A stretch of DNA of 64,000 nucleotides from Daucus carota subsp. sativus. Lineage: Eukaryota; Streptophyta; Magnoliopsida; Apiales; Apiaceae. This document shows, one piece after another, positions 21,073 to 31,615 of this stretch. Each line of letters starts with the position of its first letter. Within the stretch, counting starts at the first letter, position 1. Where the stretch lies: contig NC_030381.2 of NCBI RefSeq assembly GCF_001625215.2, positions 35,524,689 through 35,588,688 of the forward strand, given 5' to 3'. The position numbers were made by a program, and so were the translations under genes. Below the pieces are notes generated by a model. The model did no database searches. It was not told where the DNA came from and saw only the letters and a program-made list of their open reading frames with translations.

Positions 21073-24000
21073 TTATACACACACACACAGTATCTACAAT
21101 AAATATTAAATATAAATGTACTTGTTTTATGAACTTCCGTGCCGTGTTGTGTACCCAGACACGACACTAAATCTCATTGTGTATTCCCTGTTCGTGTACC
21201 TAAAAGGTAATAATAAGCACTAGATTTTGGTGTCGTTTGTATCATGATGCAGGGTCTAGTTCCAACCATCCTGCCACACATTTCTTACATATTAAACCAA
21301 TGTTATTACTCTTAAAAATATATATAAGAACATCTACTTCAACTTCAAATGGCATCTAAGCAATCACCTTAGTTGCAAAGTTTAGCGGCTTAATTTATCA
21401 CATACAAAAAATTAATAAAAAGATGCAATTTCTTCTTTGCAACAAATATTTGTCCATAAAAATACTACTCCCTCTGTCCCTCTCATTTCTTTACACTTTT
21501 TTTGCATTGCTCGACACGCATTTTAAGGCGCATATAAAATATAGTTTCATAATTTTTTTAAAAAATTTTTCTTTTTTGTATAAAAAATTTAGATAATAAA
21601 TACTTATTCAAAAGAAAAAAAAGTTCGAGATAATTTATCACACTATATTTACGAGAGCATTAGAATGCGTGTCGAGCCCCTGTCCCCCAATGTAAACAAT
21701 TGAGGGGGACGGAGGGAGTATTGAATATATCTACAAGAGTCCTGGTCCCCGGCATGTGTATGTTGCGGACCTCTTATATAACATATCATTTTCCGACCGT
21801 TGGATGAATATTCAAGGGCCAGGATTATAACATTTTTTGTAACACATTCAATGTTTTTTTCCCGCTGGACAAGTAAAATGCTCATTTTGATCGTCTAGCT
21901 GTAGAAAACCAGTTAACGGACAAATAATCATTTTCCTCGTCCAGCGGGAAAAAAACGCTGAACGTATTAAAAAATGTTACTCCCTCCGTCCCCCTCAATT
22001 CTTAACATCGGGGGACGGGGGCGTGGCACGCACTTTAATACTCCTATAAAGTAGTTTTATAACTTTTTTCTAAATTTTTTTCTTTTCCGAATAAAAATTT
22101 GATGTTTAAATTTTTATTCAGAAAAAGAAAATTTTAGAAAAAAGTTATAGAACTATGTTTTATAGGTGCATTAAAGTGCGTGTCGAGCAGTGAAATGTTA
22201 AGAAATGAAAGGGACGGAGGGAGTATAATTTTGGGCTGGATATTCATTCAACGACCATAAATTGATACGTTATATAAGAGGTCCCCAGCCTACACATGCT
22301 GTAGACCAGGACCCTATCTACAAATCATTTGAACAAAATGTGTTTTAAATAGTTATAGTTGAGTAAGACAAGGAGGTAACGCCGTAATGGTGACAAATAT
22401 GCAATGTTTTAATTCCATTTATGTCAAGATTACTTCCCCAAACGATTACATCCTGTCGATGATTATTCCACGGATAATTAAGGTGCTGACATATTTTATC
22501 TTATACCGCTAAGTTACTAACAAACTTGGATAGGTAAAAAATTCCTTTTACTTGAAGAAAAGAAGAAAAGGGAATCTATCAAGAATGATACTAGGCAGCA
22601 ACCTAGACCTAGTCACCTGCCTAGAGAAATTTAAACAACTACGTATTAGCAGATACGTACAAACAATTACATATAATTGCTTCCAACCTATTGCATGTTC
22701 AAGAGATAATTTCGTCCAGTTTCATTTTCTAAATATGATTTCAAATGTCAACTAAAATACCTTCACAAATGATTAAAAAACTATAAGTTAGACACTTCGA
22801 CCACAACTCATACCTTTTTGAGGAGCTCTCGACAAAGTTATCTTCTACAGAAAATGCTTTATCTGAAGAATGAGGTTGAATGTTTACTGGATCATCATTT
22901 GCAGGTGGATTGTACATAAAAGAAGATAACAATGGATCAGCTTCTGTATTAGCAGAAGAAACCAAGCCGGATGATCCCTGAAGAAGAGAATGCAAATTCC
23001 CTTCCCGCAACTCTTTCCTGAAGAAAGACAGTGTTGAATTGGATCCACCCTTACGGTAACGCCTCTTTCGCTGCACGTAGATATTAGTCAAGGAAAAGCA
23101 AAAGCGCAATGAAGTTGTTGGCTAAAATTCAAAAAGCTGTTACTGGCATTAAGTTACCATTAAAACAGTGGAAATAACATTCTCCAGGCATATTACAACT
23201 TAATTTATCTAGTGGAGAGAATATATTAGAATATGTGTATAATATACACTAATATACGATGTACGAGAGCAAGCAGGTAGACATAGTGAAAAAATAATTT
23301 CATATATACATATTCCGCATCAAGCACCAAGAAGATTTGTGGTTTCTCTAATGCCTGACATTAGATGAACATTTTTTCTAATAATAAGCTATACCACCAA
23401 CAAAAACTGGACTAGTATCTAGAGAGTTACATGACCACAAAAGCTAAGGAAAATTTGTCACCTGTGATAGGGAGACGTAATTATTATCGTTATTATCTTT
23501 TCTGTGCACAGGCAGAACTAAGTTCGTTATGTGATGTGATGCCCATTTATACATGAACCTAGCATTTTCTCGTTATGTACTTATGACACTGTTTTACACA
23601 ATACCATGCAATACACGGGATGCTGCACACCAAGGAAAAAGAAGTGTACTTACTAAAACATTATTGCAAATTATCCATCTATTGGCAAGGACTATCATTC
23701 AAACTCTTCCTCGTTAGACAAAAGTTGAACATTTCTCAAGGGAAAAAAACTGCTTACAAAAGTCACGTCTTTTTATTCAGTTTTTTCTTTTGACCTGCGA
23801 GCATATCTTAGACACTGAAACCATTAATAAAATGTGAACTTACTGGCTAGAGTACTCCCTATCTTTAGTACCAATAATAATTCAACAAGACAATAGTGAA
23901 CTATGTTACCCGGACTCGGCTAAAAGTGTCCAACATGGATACGTGTCCGATTGTCGGACTCGGCAATAATTTGAAAATTTTACATGTTTTTAGCCTAAAG

Positions 24001-24559
24001 TGTCGGAGTGTCCATACCCATGTCCGAGTGTCAAGTGTCCGACACGGGTACTCGAGACAAAATGAAGAGTCCGGGTAACATAGATAGTGAACATACACAG
24101 ATATATTACATAATGCAACAACATATATCTCAAGGCCTACATTAAAAGTTAAAACCAATATATGTAAAGGATATCTTTAAAAGACTTCCATGTTGCATTG
24201 TGATGTGGCTAACAAGATCCATCCCAACCTTCATTGCACATATTGGACATGCCTGCATCACAATAGAAATTATATATATAACTAACACTAGTATTAAAAA
24301 GAAATCGGAAAAATATCTTAGTAGCATAAAACAAAAGAACCCTGAAAATTTTTTGACGTGCATATAACGTGGCCACTAAAGGACGAATAGATCTTGAGTG
24401 GCAACTAATATTTACACTGCTATTGACATGCCAAACATAGAAGCAAATATTTGTTTCAAAATAGACACACCCAAAAAGATCTCTGCAGCAAGTATTCAGG
24501 ACAGTAATGCAACATTGATACCTAGACGATAGTATCAACAAATTTATATAGTGCCCCCC

Positions 24560-24613
<54 letters not shown>

Positions 24614-25561
24614 CTCCACCCTGTCTCTCCTCTGTAGCTCAAAAATGTATCATTTTAAGAAAGAGAACTCATATATAAGACCAGATCTCCCTGTTGAAGA
24701 TATAATGAGTGTCTAGATCGTATTCAGACTGCTAAAAAGATTGATCAGGCTATGAAACTTGAGCAATTCTACATTAAGGAGTCAGAAAATATTTCACAAC
24801 AATGGAACTACACAATTTAATAAGAAAAGATGTAGTGGATTTTTCAATGATTTAAAAGGTCTACTGAATAGCAACTTTGATATTTTTGTCTTAATAAACA
24901 CCTTACCTTTTAAGGTATTTCCTATAGCAGGGAAATTCCTCTAGCCCAGTGTATGTACCCAACACCAAAATAAGGGCAAAACTGAACCCAAAATGTTAAC
25001 ACCGATACACATTAATGTAGCTTTGAACTTTATTACGTATAAATAAAACTGGACAGTAAATATTTTATAAAATAAAAATGGGTTTAATCACCTTCAGATC
25101 CCCCACAATATCAATCCAGTCTATTTAAGCTATCTCATATCTTAAGCTAGGTTACCCAGTATCTTTATTTCACCTCGAGTGCGGGAATCCTACAAATTCA
25201 GACATGGTTATGGATGCTCAATTTGGGCATAATACATTCCAAAAATTGAGAATACTGCTGAGAGCAGTACCTGGACAGGCTTTCATATATGACACTATCA
25301 GCTCAATCAGGGGCACATGAATTTTACATGTTAATAGGGAAATCTACAACCGACTACCAGCAATGGAATCCCGACATAATATCAAAAAAAACACTCTAAT
25401 TGCACCTCCACTCTCATTCTCACTAGTACTACCAAAAGTAAAGCAACAACCACAAAATTTCAACCAAACAGTAACTCAAAAGTCAAAATAGCAAAACCCT
25501 ATAGTATCCAGAACCTTAAGAAACTCATACGCTGCAAGCAAGAACTAAGCTCGCATAACTA

Positions 25562-25604
<43 letters not shown>

Positions 25605-26111
25605 GAAGCAGATAACTTTAGGCCACATACATGAACACAGACACACAAAGCAACAGAATATGAAGTATTAATAAAATAAAAGATACCCCATTCTTGGCTT
25701 CCACCATATGCTCCTCATCAATATGACAACACAATCCCACCATATCGAAATCCTCAGCACAAAAAGGGCACATATACTCAGGCCTCGTCTCTTCATCCCC
25801 TTCCATCTCCTCTTCTTCACTAAAAGGATCTGCACACACACAATCAACACACACCCTTCAATTTCAATTTCCTCCAAAAACATAAAAAAAATTCACCACA
25901 ATTCACAAATTAAAAAAAAAAAAAATCAAAAAATCAAAACTTTGTACTCAAAACCCAAATATTAAAGAAAACCCAGATCAAGAACCATCAAATCAAGAAT
26001 GTCTACACAAAATTTATGCTACAATTCAATTTCACAAAATTAAAAATGACCTGATAGAAACTGATAACGCTTGGAAGAAGTAGAGATACGAGCCCCAAAA
26101 TCAGAGTCCAT
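20350..26111 (-). CDS. DI19: Dehydration-induced 19 (Di19) family zinc-finger protein
   Basis: Five coding exons on the minus strand: 26111-26051, 25829-25687, 24252-24175, 23076-22814, 20458-20350, giving 217 residues. The start MDSDFGARISTSSKRYQFLS is the family N-terminus. The zf-Di19 region has C41, C44, H56, H61 and C70, C73, H84, H89 as two C2H2-like units (MCPFCAEDF, ACPICAMKVG). The basic VQRKRRYRK after it is a likely nuclear signal. The C-terminus CEFVQGLLLSTFLDDGL is the conserved Di19_C motif. Di19 proteins are nuclear factors in drought, salt, light and ABA responses and are phosphorylated by calcium-dependent kinases. Exon phases are consistent throughout. Introns 1, 2 and 4 are GT-AG. 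Intron 3 (23077-24174) has AT-AC ends and U12 signals. Intron 4 (2355 bp) holds several MITEs. Confidence 0.93.
20513..20568. repeat. Two-copy tandem repeat of about 28 bp in Di19 intron 4
   Basis: GATGATATTATCTTTACA followed by NAATAAAGAT occurs twice head to tail, differing at one or two bases. It lies about 55-110 bp upstream of the last exon, near the branch-point zone of the intron. Confidence 0.75.
21018..21089. repeat. (AT)n and (AC)n microsatellite
   Basis: About 17 TA units, then TACAGTTATACACACACACACAG. Inside Di19 intron 4. Confidence 0.85.
21468..21718. mobile_element. Stowaway MITE (251 bp) in Di19 intron 4
   Basis: CTCCCTCTGTCCCTCTCATT on the left, GAGGGGGACGGAGGGAG on the right, with TA at 21466-21467 and 21719-21720. 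The interior has GCTCGACACGCATTTTAA and its inverted counterpart GCGTGTCGAG. Confidence 0.85.
21737..22314. mobile_element. Mutator-type MITE with long TIRs, carrying a nested Stowaway
   Basis: Inverted repeats of roughly 85 bp (AGTCCTGGTCCCCGGCATGT... paired with ...CATGCTGTAGACCAGGACCC) include the shared word GACCTCTTATATAAC. The perfect 9-bp target-site duplication TATCTACAA is at 21728-21736 and 22315-22323. An inner palindrome (CCCGCTGGAC...GTCCAGCGGG) is present. A Stowaway copy (21980-22223) sits inside the right arm. Without it the element is about 332 bp. Confidence 0.83.
21980..22223. mobile_element. Stowaway MITE nested in the Mutator-type MITE
   Basis: CTCCCTCCGTCCCCCTCAAT to GGGACGGAGGGAG, flanked by TA (21978-21979, 22224-22225). 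Its arms pair well, so it is probably a young copy. Confidence 0.88.
23077..24174 (-). other. U12-type AT-AC intron of Di19 (intron 3)
   Basis: On the minus strand the exon ends CTTTTAAAG and the intron starts ATATCCTTT, identical to the U12 AT-AC donor consensus. It ends TATCTAC before GTGCAGCGA. A U12 branch-site match, TTTTCCTTGAC, places its adenosine at 23088, 11 nt from the acceptor. Only this pair joins the frame at LLK-VQRKRRYRK as in other Di19 proteins. A GT-AG alternative using GTGCAG as acceptor would lose two residues and has no in-phase donor. Length 1098 nt. Confidence 0.88.
23901..24083. mobile_element. hAT-type MITE (183 bp) inside the U12 intron
   Basis: Inverted ends CTATGTTACCCGGACTC and GAGTCCGGGTAACATAG (17 bp, perfect) with the 8-bp target-site duplication ATAGTGAA at 23893-23900 and 24084-24091. 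The interior is rich in GTGTCC / CGGACTCGG words in both orientations. Confidence 0.87.
24554..24612. repeat. Poly(C) - (CA)n - poly(A) low-complexity tract
   Basis: More than 20 C, then a CA run, then more than 20 A, in Di19 intron 2. Tract lengths in such places are often assembly-uncertain. Confidence 0.85.
25561..25605. repeat. (CT)n(CA)n microsatellite
   Basis: CTCTCTCTCTCT running into CACACACACACAC in Di19 intron 2, about 80 bp from exon 2. Confidence 0.9.
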
Positions 26112-26581
26112 TATCTAACACTGAATTATATATAAAATTAAAATTCAACTAGGTTTCTTTAGATGATGTAAAGGTCCCTCCTTTATAAATTGTTGTGTGT
26201 ATATATAATGATGTGTATGTATAAATATAAAATTGGAAGTCTTGAAGAAAAGAAGACAGAGAGCAAGCGGAGAAACTCTCTTCCCAGTCTCTACCAAGCT
26301 TTCGTCGTCCAACACTGTGATATTAATTTTATAAGTAATATTATTCTATCAAAAGTATTTATTTATTTTGAAGAAATAGCTCTACTATCGAAGTCTTTAT
26401 TTATTTTTCTTTTAGCTTTTAATATTAAATAAATAAATGTCAGCCTGCATTAGTATTTAACCGATTTTTTCAATATACAATTAAGATTTTTAACTTATTT
26501 GCTCAAAAAGAAAAGAAAAAAAAGAATTTTAACTTATCTTTCATATTATTGTAAAACTGCTCTAATTTAATTTAGTTAGTA

Positions 26582-26816
26582 CTCCCTCCGTCCCACAGGG
26601 TTGTTAACGTTCACTGTTTGCACGCATTTTGAGGCTCTTATAAAGTATAGTTCTATAATGTTTTTTTAATTTATTTTTTTTCTGAATAAAAGTTTAAACA
26701 TCAAACTTTTATTCAGAATTTTTTTTATAAAAAAAAAACTCATGCAACTATATTTTATAGAGTTCTTAAAAAGCGTGCCAAAAAGTGATGTTAACAATCC
26801 AACGGGACGGAGGGAG
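26582..26816. mobile_element. Stowaway MITE (235 bp) upstream of Di19
   Basis: CTCCCTCCGTCCCACAGGGT to AACGGGACGGAGGGAG with TA at 26580-26581 and 26817-26818. It lies about 470 bp upstream of the Di19 start codon, in the likely promoter region. Confidence 0.87.
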
Positions 26817-27359
26817 TAATATGTATGGGAATTAGACGGAATAAAAATTAATTGAAAATAATTAGATTGATTGGTAATTAATAAGATAAATTAATTAAAT
26901 AATTGAAGATTTAATTAATTTGGGAGCTACCTTATAGGTAATACCTAATTTATTTTGGTTCACCATTCATATTGCTGATAAATTTAAAAATAAATAATAT
27001 GAATTGGAAAATAATATATGAAATAATAATGTTCGTTTCTATAAAACAAACCACTTAAGTGATGACCTGCTAGTGTGTGAGAAGCCACCAGCTGGGTGAT
27101 TGGTTTGTCAGCTTTTGCAATTGTGAGGAGTCGAGTTTATGGGTACGTGTCAGATTGTGATTGATTGGTCACAAGAGTTCTGTACATCTCTTGGTCATAA
27201 TTCACCTTCATGAGCTGTAAAAAAAGACCTTTGATTTTGACATGTGACTTTTACTGTTTATGTTTTTCACATAATCTATGGTGTATTGCAAAATATTTTT
27301 AATTGTTTTTTTTGATTTTTTTCTAAATAAAAGTATGAAGTATAAACATTTATTCACTA

Positions 27360-27762
27360 GAGTTAGGTTCAATGGAGAACCCTTTTTTTGGAGACCGTGG
27401 AGACCATTTATGTTCTGCAAGTAAAAAATTGCATAAAATTATTACAGAACTCATAATTTTGCGAATCATGTTGTACAAAGATAATTATATCATTTAAAAT
27501 GTTGAATATCATGTATGTTTTGCATGTAGAATATTACAAAATGTTTTATCCTGCAAAATATGTTTAGTTTGCAGAACATTTGTTTAATTTGCAGAACATA
27601 CACATTCTACTTCATGTTCTTTAATAATTTTAATGAATTAGTGATATTTGTAGAACATATTTCATAAAGTAATGTATCCTACAGTATTTTAATTTGCAAA
27701 ATCATGAGTTTTGCAATGTTTTTATGAATATTTTACTTGTGGTCTCCATAGAACTTTACTCT
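27360..27762. mobile_element. Mutator-type MITE (about 403 bp)
   Basis: Imperfect inverted ends (GTTCAATGGAGAACC and GGTCTCCATAGAAC) with the 9-bp direct flanks TATTCACTA at 27351-27359 and 27763-27771. The interior is a mosaic of short words such as TTTGCAGAACAT, repeated directly and inverted. Confidence 0.68.
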
Positions 27763-27771
27763 TATTCACTA

Positions 27772-29290
27772 TATAAAACGATGATATTTTCTTATTGTTG
27801 GACCTAAATTCGTGGGCTATATTGAGCACGGATGTGGTGGAAAGTAATTAAAATATTTGGGCTTTCCAGTTCATATGCAGGGTCTCTGGCCCATCTTGAG
27901 ATATGCTGCATCTTTTCCAATCTGGGCTGTAGTAAGGTCATACTCTAATAAAAAACCAATAATACTGGGCCTGGTATTAACTCGTCACTCTCACAGACGT
28001 TTATCAGAAAGTAAAAACAAGGCGACCTTTACCGTGTTTTTTTTCTAAAAAAAAAAAGGCCGACCTTTATCGAAATATAAACGTATTGCTACTGGATTTT
28101 TATACATCTGTGCCATCTAATTAAATATAATTAAATTTGTTAAAGAATTAGAGTTTGATAAGATAAGGTATGCCGTTTGAGAGTCGACCTCCGAAACTAG
28201 GATTCTGACTATCACTTCTCCACTCTTCAAGTTTCATCCTTTATTTATCTTCCTTCTTAGAAAGATGTTCATGTTTTGGGATCAATTGTTGATCCAATTT
28301 CACGAGATAAAATTGTTTATATTTTGGGTCATTTATTGATCTAATATCAATTGATGTAATTAATAATTCTGAACATTGGGTTACAGATGCTACTATGATC
28401 AGTGATGTAGGCTAAATTGCTCGAAATTTGATTGTAATATTTTTTCGATTTGAGAATTTAAATATTTCATGTGTTAAACAATCTGAAAACAAGGCGACTA
28501 TATATTTAGCTCGTTTTTTTCTTAATCATATTGTAATTGACAATTCGAGTGTTTGTCTCGGCTCGATTTTAGTTATTTATTAAATTTTTTGCTTTTTCGT
28601 TAAAAAAATTGAAATATAAGAAAATGAATAATTATTTGCTGTTTGAATCAATTTATATTATTTAAAAAAGTAATTTTTAAATTTGTTGCGGAAAATTCTC
28701 CAAAAATCTCAGAAAATTTGTGAAAAGTTCTCGAGAAAAGGTTTTGGAGAATTTTTGTATAAATTTTTCCCCTATAATTTTTAAGGAAATTTTTATTAAA
28801 AACATTCTGCGTAAATTAAAAAGAAATCCTAAGAAAATTTTCATTAGAATTATCAAGAGATTTTTATCCTAAAAATGCCTTAAAATTTCCCAAAAAGAAT
28901 ACCCAAAAAAAATCTCGAGAAATAATTTTAAGACCTTCTTTTTTTTAATAGTTTCTCAAATATAAGTTTCTTGACAAATTTTCATCATAAAAGAAATTAT
29001 AATGCAAAAGAATTCTTTAAAAAAATCTCCCAAAAAGTTTTTAAAATAAATTTATCGATTTTTTTGTGAAAATATATCTCAAACAAATTCGTAAATTTGA
29101 TATCAAGAAAAAAACAATGAAAAAATTTATAAATAGTTCATTTTGAAAAATATTGTTATCAAACGAGAAAGAAATTCATCACTTTCTCTCTCAAAAAATT
29201 TTATTTTCCCAAAAATTAACAAGCATAAGAAAAAAATAGAAAATATCTACAGAGTCTAACAAAGACATGAACATAGTTTCACAAGTTCAA
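27772..29290. other. Gene-poor AT-rich region
   Basis: No conserved reading frame. 28.6-29.2 kb is dominated by variants of AAAATTCTC / GAGAATTTT, a locally repetitive but unstructured stretch. No element ends recognised. Confidence 0.35.
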
Positions 29291-29890
29291 ACCAACTGGC
29301 TTATAACCGTGCAATGCGCGGTGGTTAATATATTTGTTATTTTATTATATATATTATAAATTTAGTTAATTTTATAATATGTTTTAGTTAAAAAAACTAA
29401 TTACTATATTGCTCGATGTTATTTTCGAATATTGAGTTTTTTTAGTTAGAAAATATAAAAAGATAATATATTTCAATTAAAAAGAATACCAATCGAATGA
29501 CCAAATTTTTAATATTTCGGTATTATTGTGAGGTCATTAGAGTATTTAAAAATAATTTTAATTTTAGTTAGAAAAATATCATCGATTATTTATTTGTAAT
29601 TATATATAATAATATTTTTTTTCTTATATGATGTTGCCAATATTATTTTAGAAAATCAGCATTTTAGCAAAAAATCAAAAAAGATGATGTGTTTTAGTTA
29701 GAAAAAGAATTGATATGTTGGTCAATGTTAATTTAGAAGATCGAGTTGTTTTAGTTAGAAAATATAAAAGATATAATATGTTTGAGTTAAAAAGGATAAT
29801 TGATTGTATAGATAGACTCATAATTCGGTTCAAATAGACCGACCAAATTTTTAATGTTTCAGTTTTAATAATATAATATACATACGGGAA
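29291..29890 (-). mobile_element. Possible degenerate Helitron tail
   Basis: On the minus strand ACCGCGCATTGCACGGT forms a short hairpin, then TATAAGCCAG, close to the hairpin plus CTRR end of Helitrons but with CCAG in place of CTAG. The AT-rich body to the right contains repeated TTTTAGTTAGAAAA words. Weak call. Confidence 0.25.
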
Positions 29891-30239
29891 AGGTTGAAAA
29901 AATGTTTTCTTGAAACGGTTTTTTAGAAGAAAAGAAAACGGAGCTTAAGCTGGCTTCTATTGCAACATCCTAAAAGTTGTTTCACCAAGTTGAAAAGAAA
30001 GATCCAAGTTGTTTGAACATTTTCAACATTAAAGAAAATATGAAAAGGAACCACCATCCCGATGGTGCCATTGTGGAGTGCACAACTATGACGGTGACAC
30101 TGAAATGCCAATTTTCATTCTCATGTCAAACTTGAACTCTCTGGTCTATACCAGCTCCCCCGTGTAACTTTTCTCAGGGGACTATGCATTATTGGTTCTA
30201 GTTTACTAGTATTATTCACAAATATAATCACAATAATTA

Positions 30240-30935
30240 CTCAAATGTAGATAGTGGTGTAAATGAGGTGAGCCGAACATTAAAGTGCTCGTGCATCGTT
30301 TGTCAAAAATAACTGACTGGTCGTAGGTTCGAACTCGAGCTTGGATCGTGATAAAAATATTGTTTGAGGATCGACTTATTAAAGGATAACTCTGTTCACG
30401 AATTTCTCGCGAACCACTCACGAACACGTCTCACGAGTTTTTGCTCACGAACCACTCATACACTTACGCTCACGAACATGTCTCGCGATTTTTTCTCACC
30501 AAGCGCTTATTAATTTTGTTCACGAGCTTGTTTAATAAACTTTGTTAACGAGCTAGTTTATGCTCATAAATTTATTTACGAGCTTGTTTGTTATTTAATT
30601 TAATTAAAAAAATAAATTAAAATTCTAACAAGTTTTTAATTTATTCTCTAAGGAATCATAAATTCATAATAAATCATCCATTAATAAAATTCCCACATCC
30701 AGGTTCACGAGCCATAGCCATGTTCACGGGTCGAGTTCACGAACCATGTTTACGAGCTGGTTCATGAACTACGCTCACAAGCTAAGTTCACGAACTCATA
30801 ATTCAAACTTGTTCGCGAACTATTGAGTCGAACTCTATTGTGCTCAAGTTCGGTTCGTTCATCCTTAAAATAGTGCTCAAGATCGACTCATTTATGAATC
30901 GAACCGAACTCGAATCAAACTCGAACCGAACACCA
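30240..30935. repeat. Repeat rich in TTCACGA / GAACC words
   Basis: GTTCACGAGC, GCTCACGAAC and CTCGCGAAC recur more than fifteen times at irregular spacing in both halves around an AT-rich centre. This resembles non-autonomous hAT elements with subterminal arrays, but no target-site duplication was found. A degenerate Stowaway-like tail (ACTCGAGGGTGGACGGA) follows to about 31095. Confidence 0.5.
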
Positions 30936-31332
30936 ACAAATACTTCCTAAATATAGTTTTATAACACATTTTAAATTTTATTTTTGTTGAGTAAGAATTT
31001 AAATATTAAATTTTTATTTATGAAAATAATCTTAAAAATAAATTATAAAAATATATTTTATAATGCACACTCGAGGGTGGACGGAATAATAATATATATC
31101 TTAAAAAATGTATTTTAATGAACGAAATTAGGTGACATACCTGCGTTTGGGAGAACTGTTAAAAAAAATGTCCGTAAAAAATGATGTAAAAAAAAGACAA
31201 TATTAATATTTATATATGGTTCAATTTACAATATAAAAATATATTTTTGATATCTTTGTGATATTCAAAAATAATTTAATCTTCTTAATTGTCACTGTTG
31301 GCAAGAGCAATAAGCATTATACCAACTTATTA

Positions 31333-31613
31333 CTCCCTCCGTCCCACCCATTTCTTTACACTTTTCTTTTTGGGGTGTCCCACCCAATTCTTTACATTTC
31401 AAAACTTACCAAAAATAGTCAATGGGTCCCACCACTTCTCCACTTTTCTTTCTTTTTCACACTACTTTTACTATACTATCTTCTTTTTATACATTAAAAA
31501 TCAATAGGTCCCACCACTTTACCCACTTTTCTTCCTCTTTTTCATTACTTTATAGATATTTCTTAACCTCCGTGCCCAACCCATTCGATAAGAAATGGGT
31601 GGGACGGAGGGAG
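31333..31613. mobile_element. Stowaway-like MITE (281 bp), CCACCCATTTC subfamily
   Basis: CTCCCTCCGTCCCACCCATT on the left and AATGGGTGGGACGGAGGGAG on the right, flanked by TA (31331-31332, 31614-31615). The interior is pyrimidine-rich with repeated GGTCCCACCACTT, unlike other copies in this window. Confidence 0.85.
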
Positions 31614-31615
31614 TA

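Noticed and set aside
24554..24612. Poly(C)/(CA)/poly(A) tract as a functional element
   Set aside because: Simple low-complexity DNA in an intron. Length is unreliable and no other signal accompanies it.
30240..30935. Irregular TTCACGA repeats as a CRISPR-like array
   Set aside because: Spacing and orientation are irregular, units are 6-10 bp, and the context is a plant genome. It fits a transposon subterminal array.
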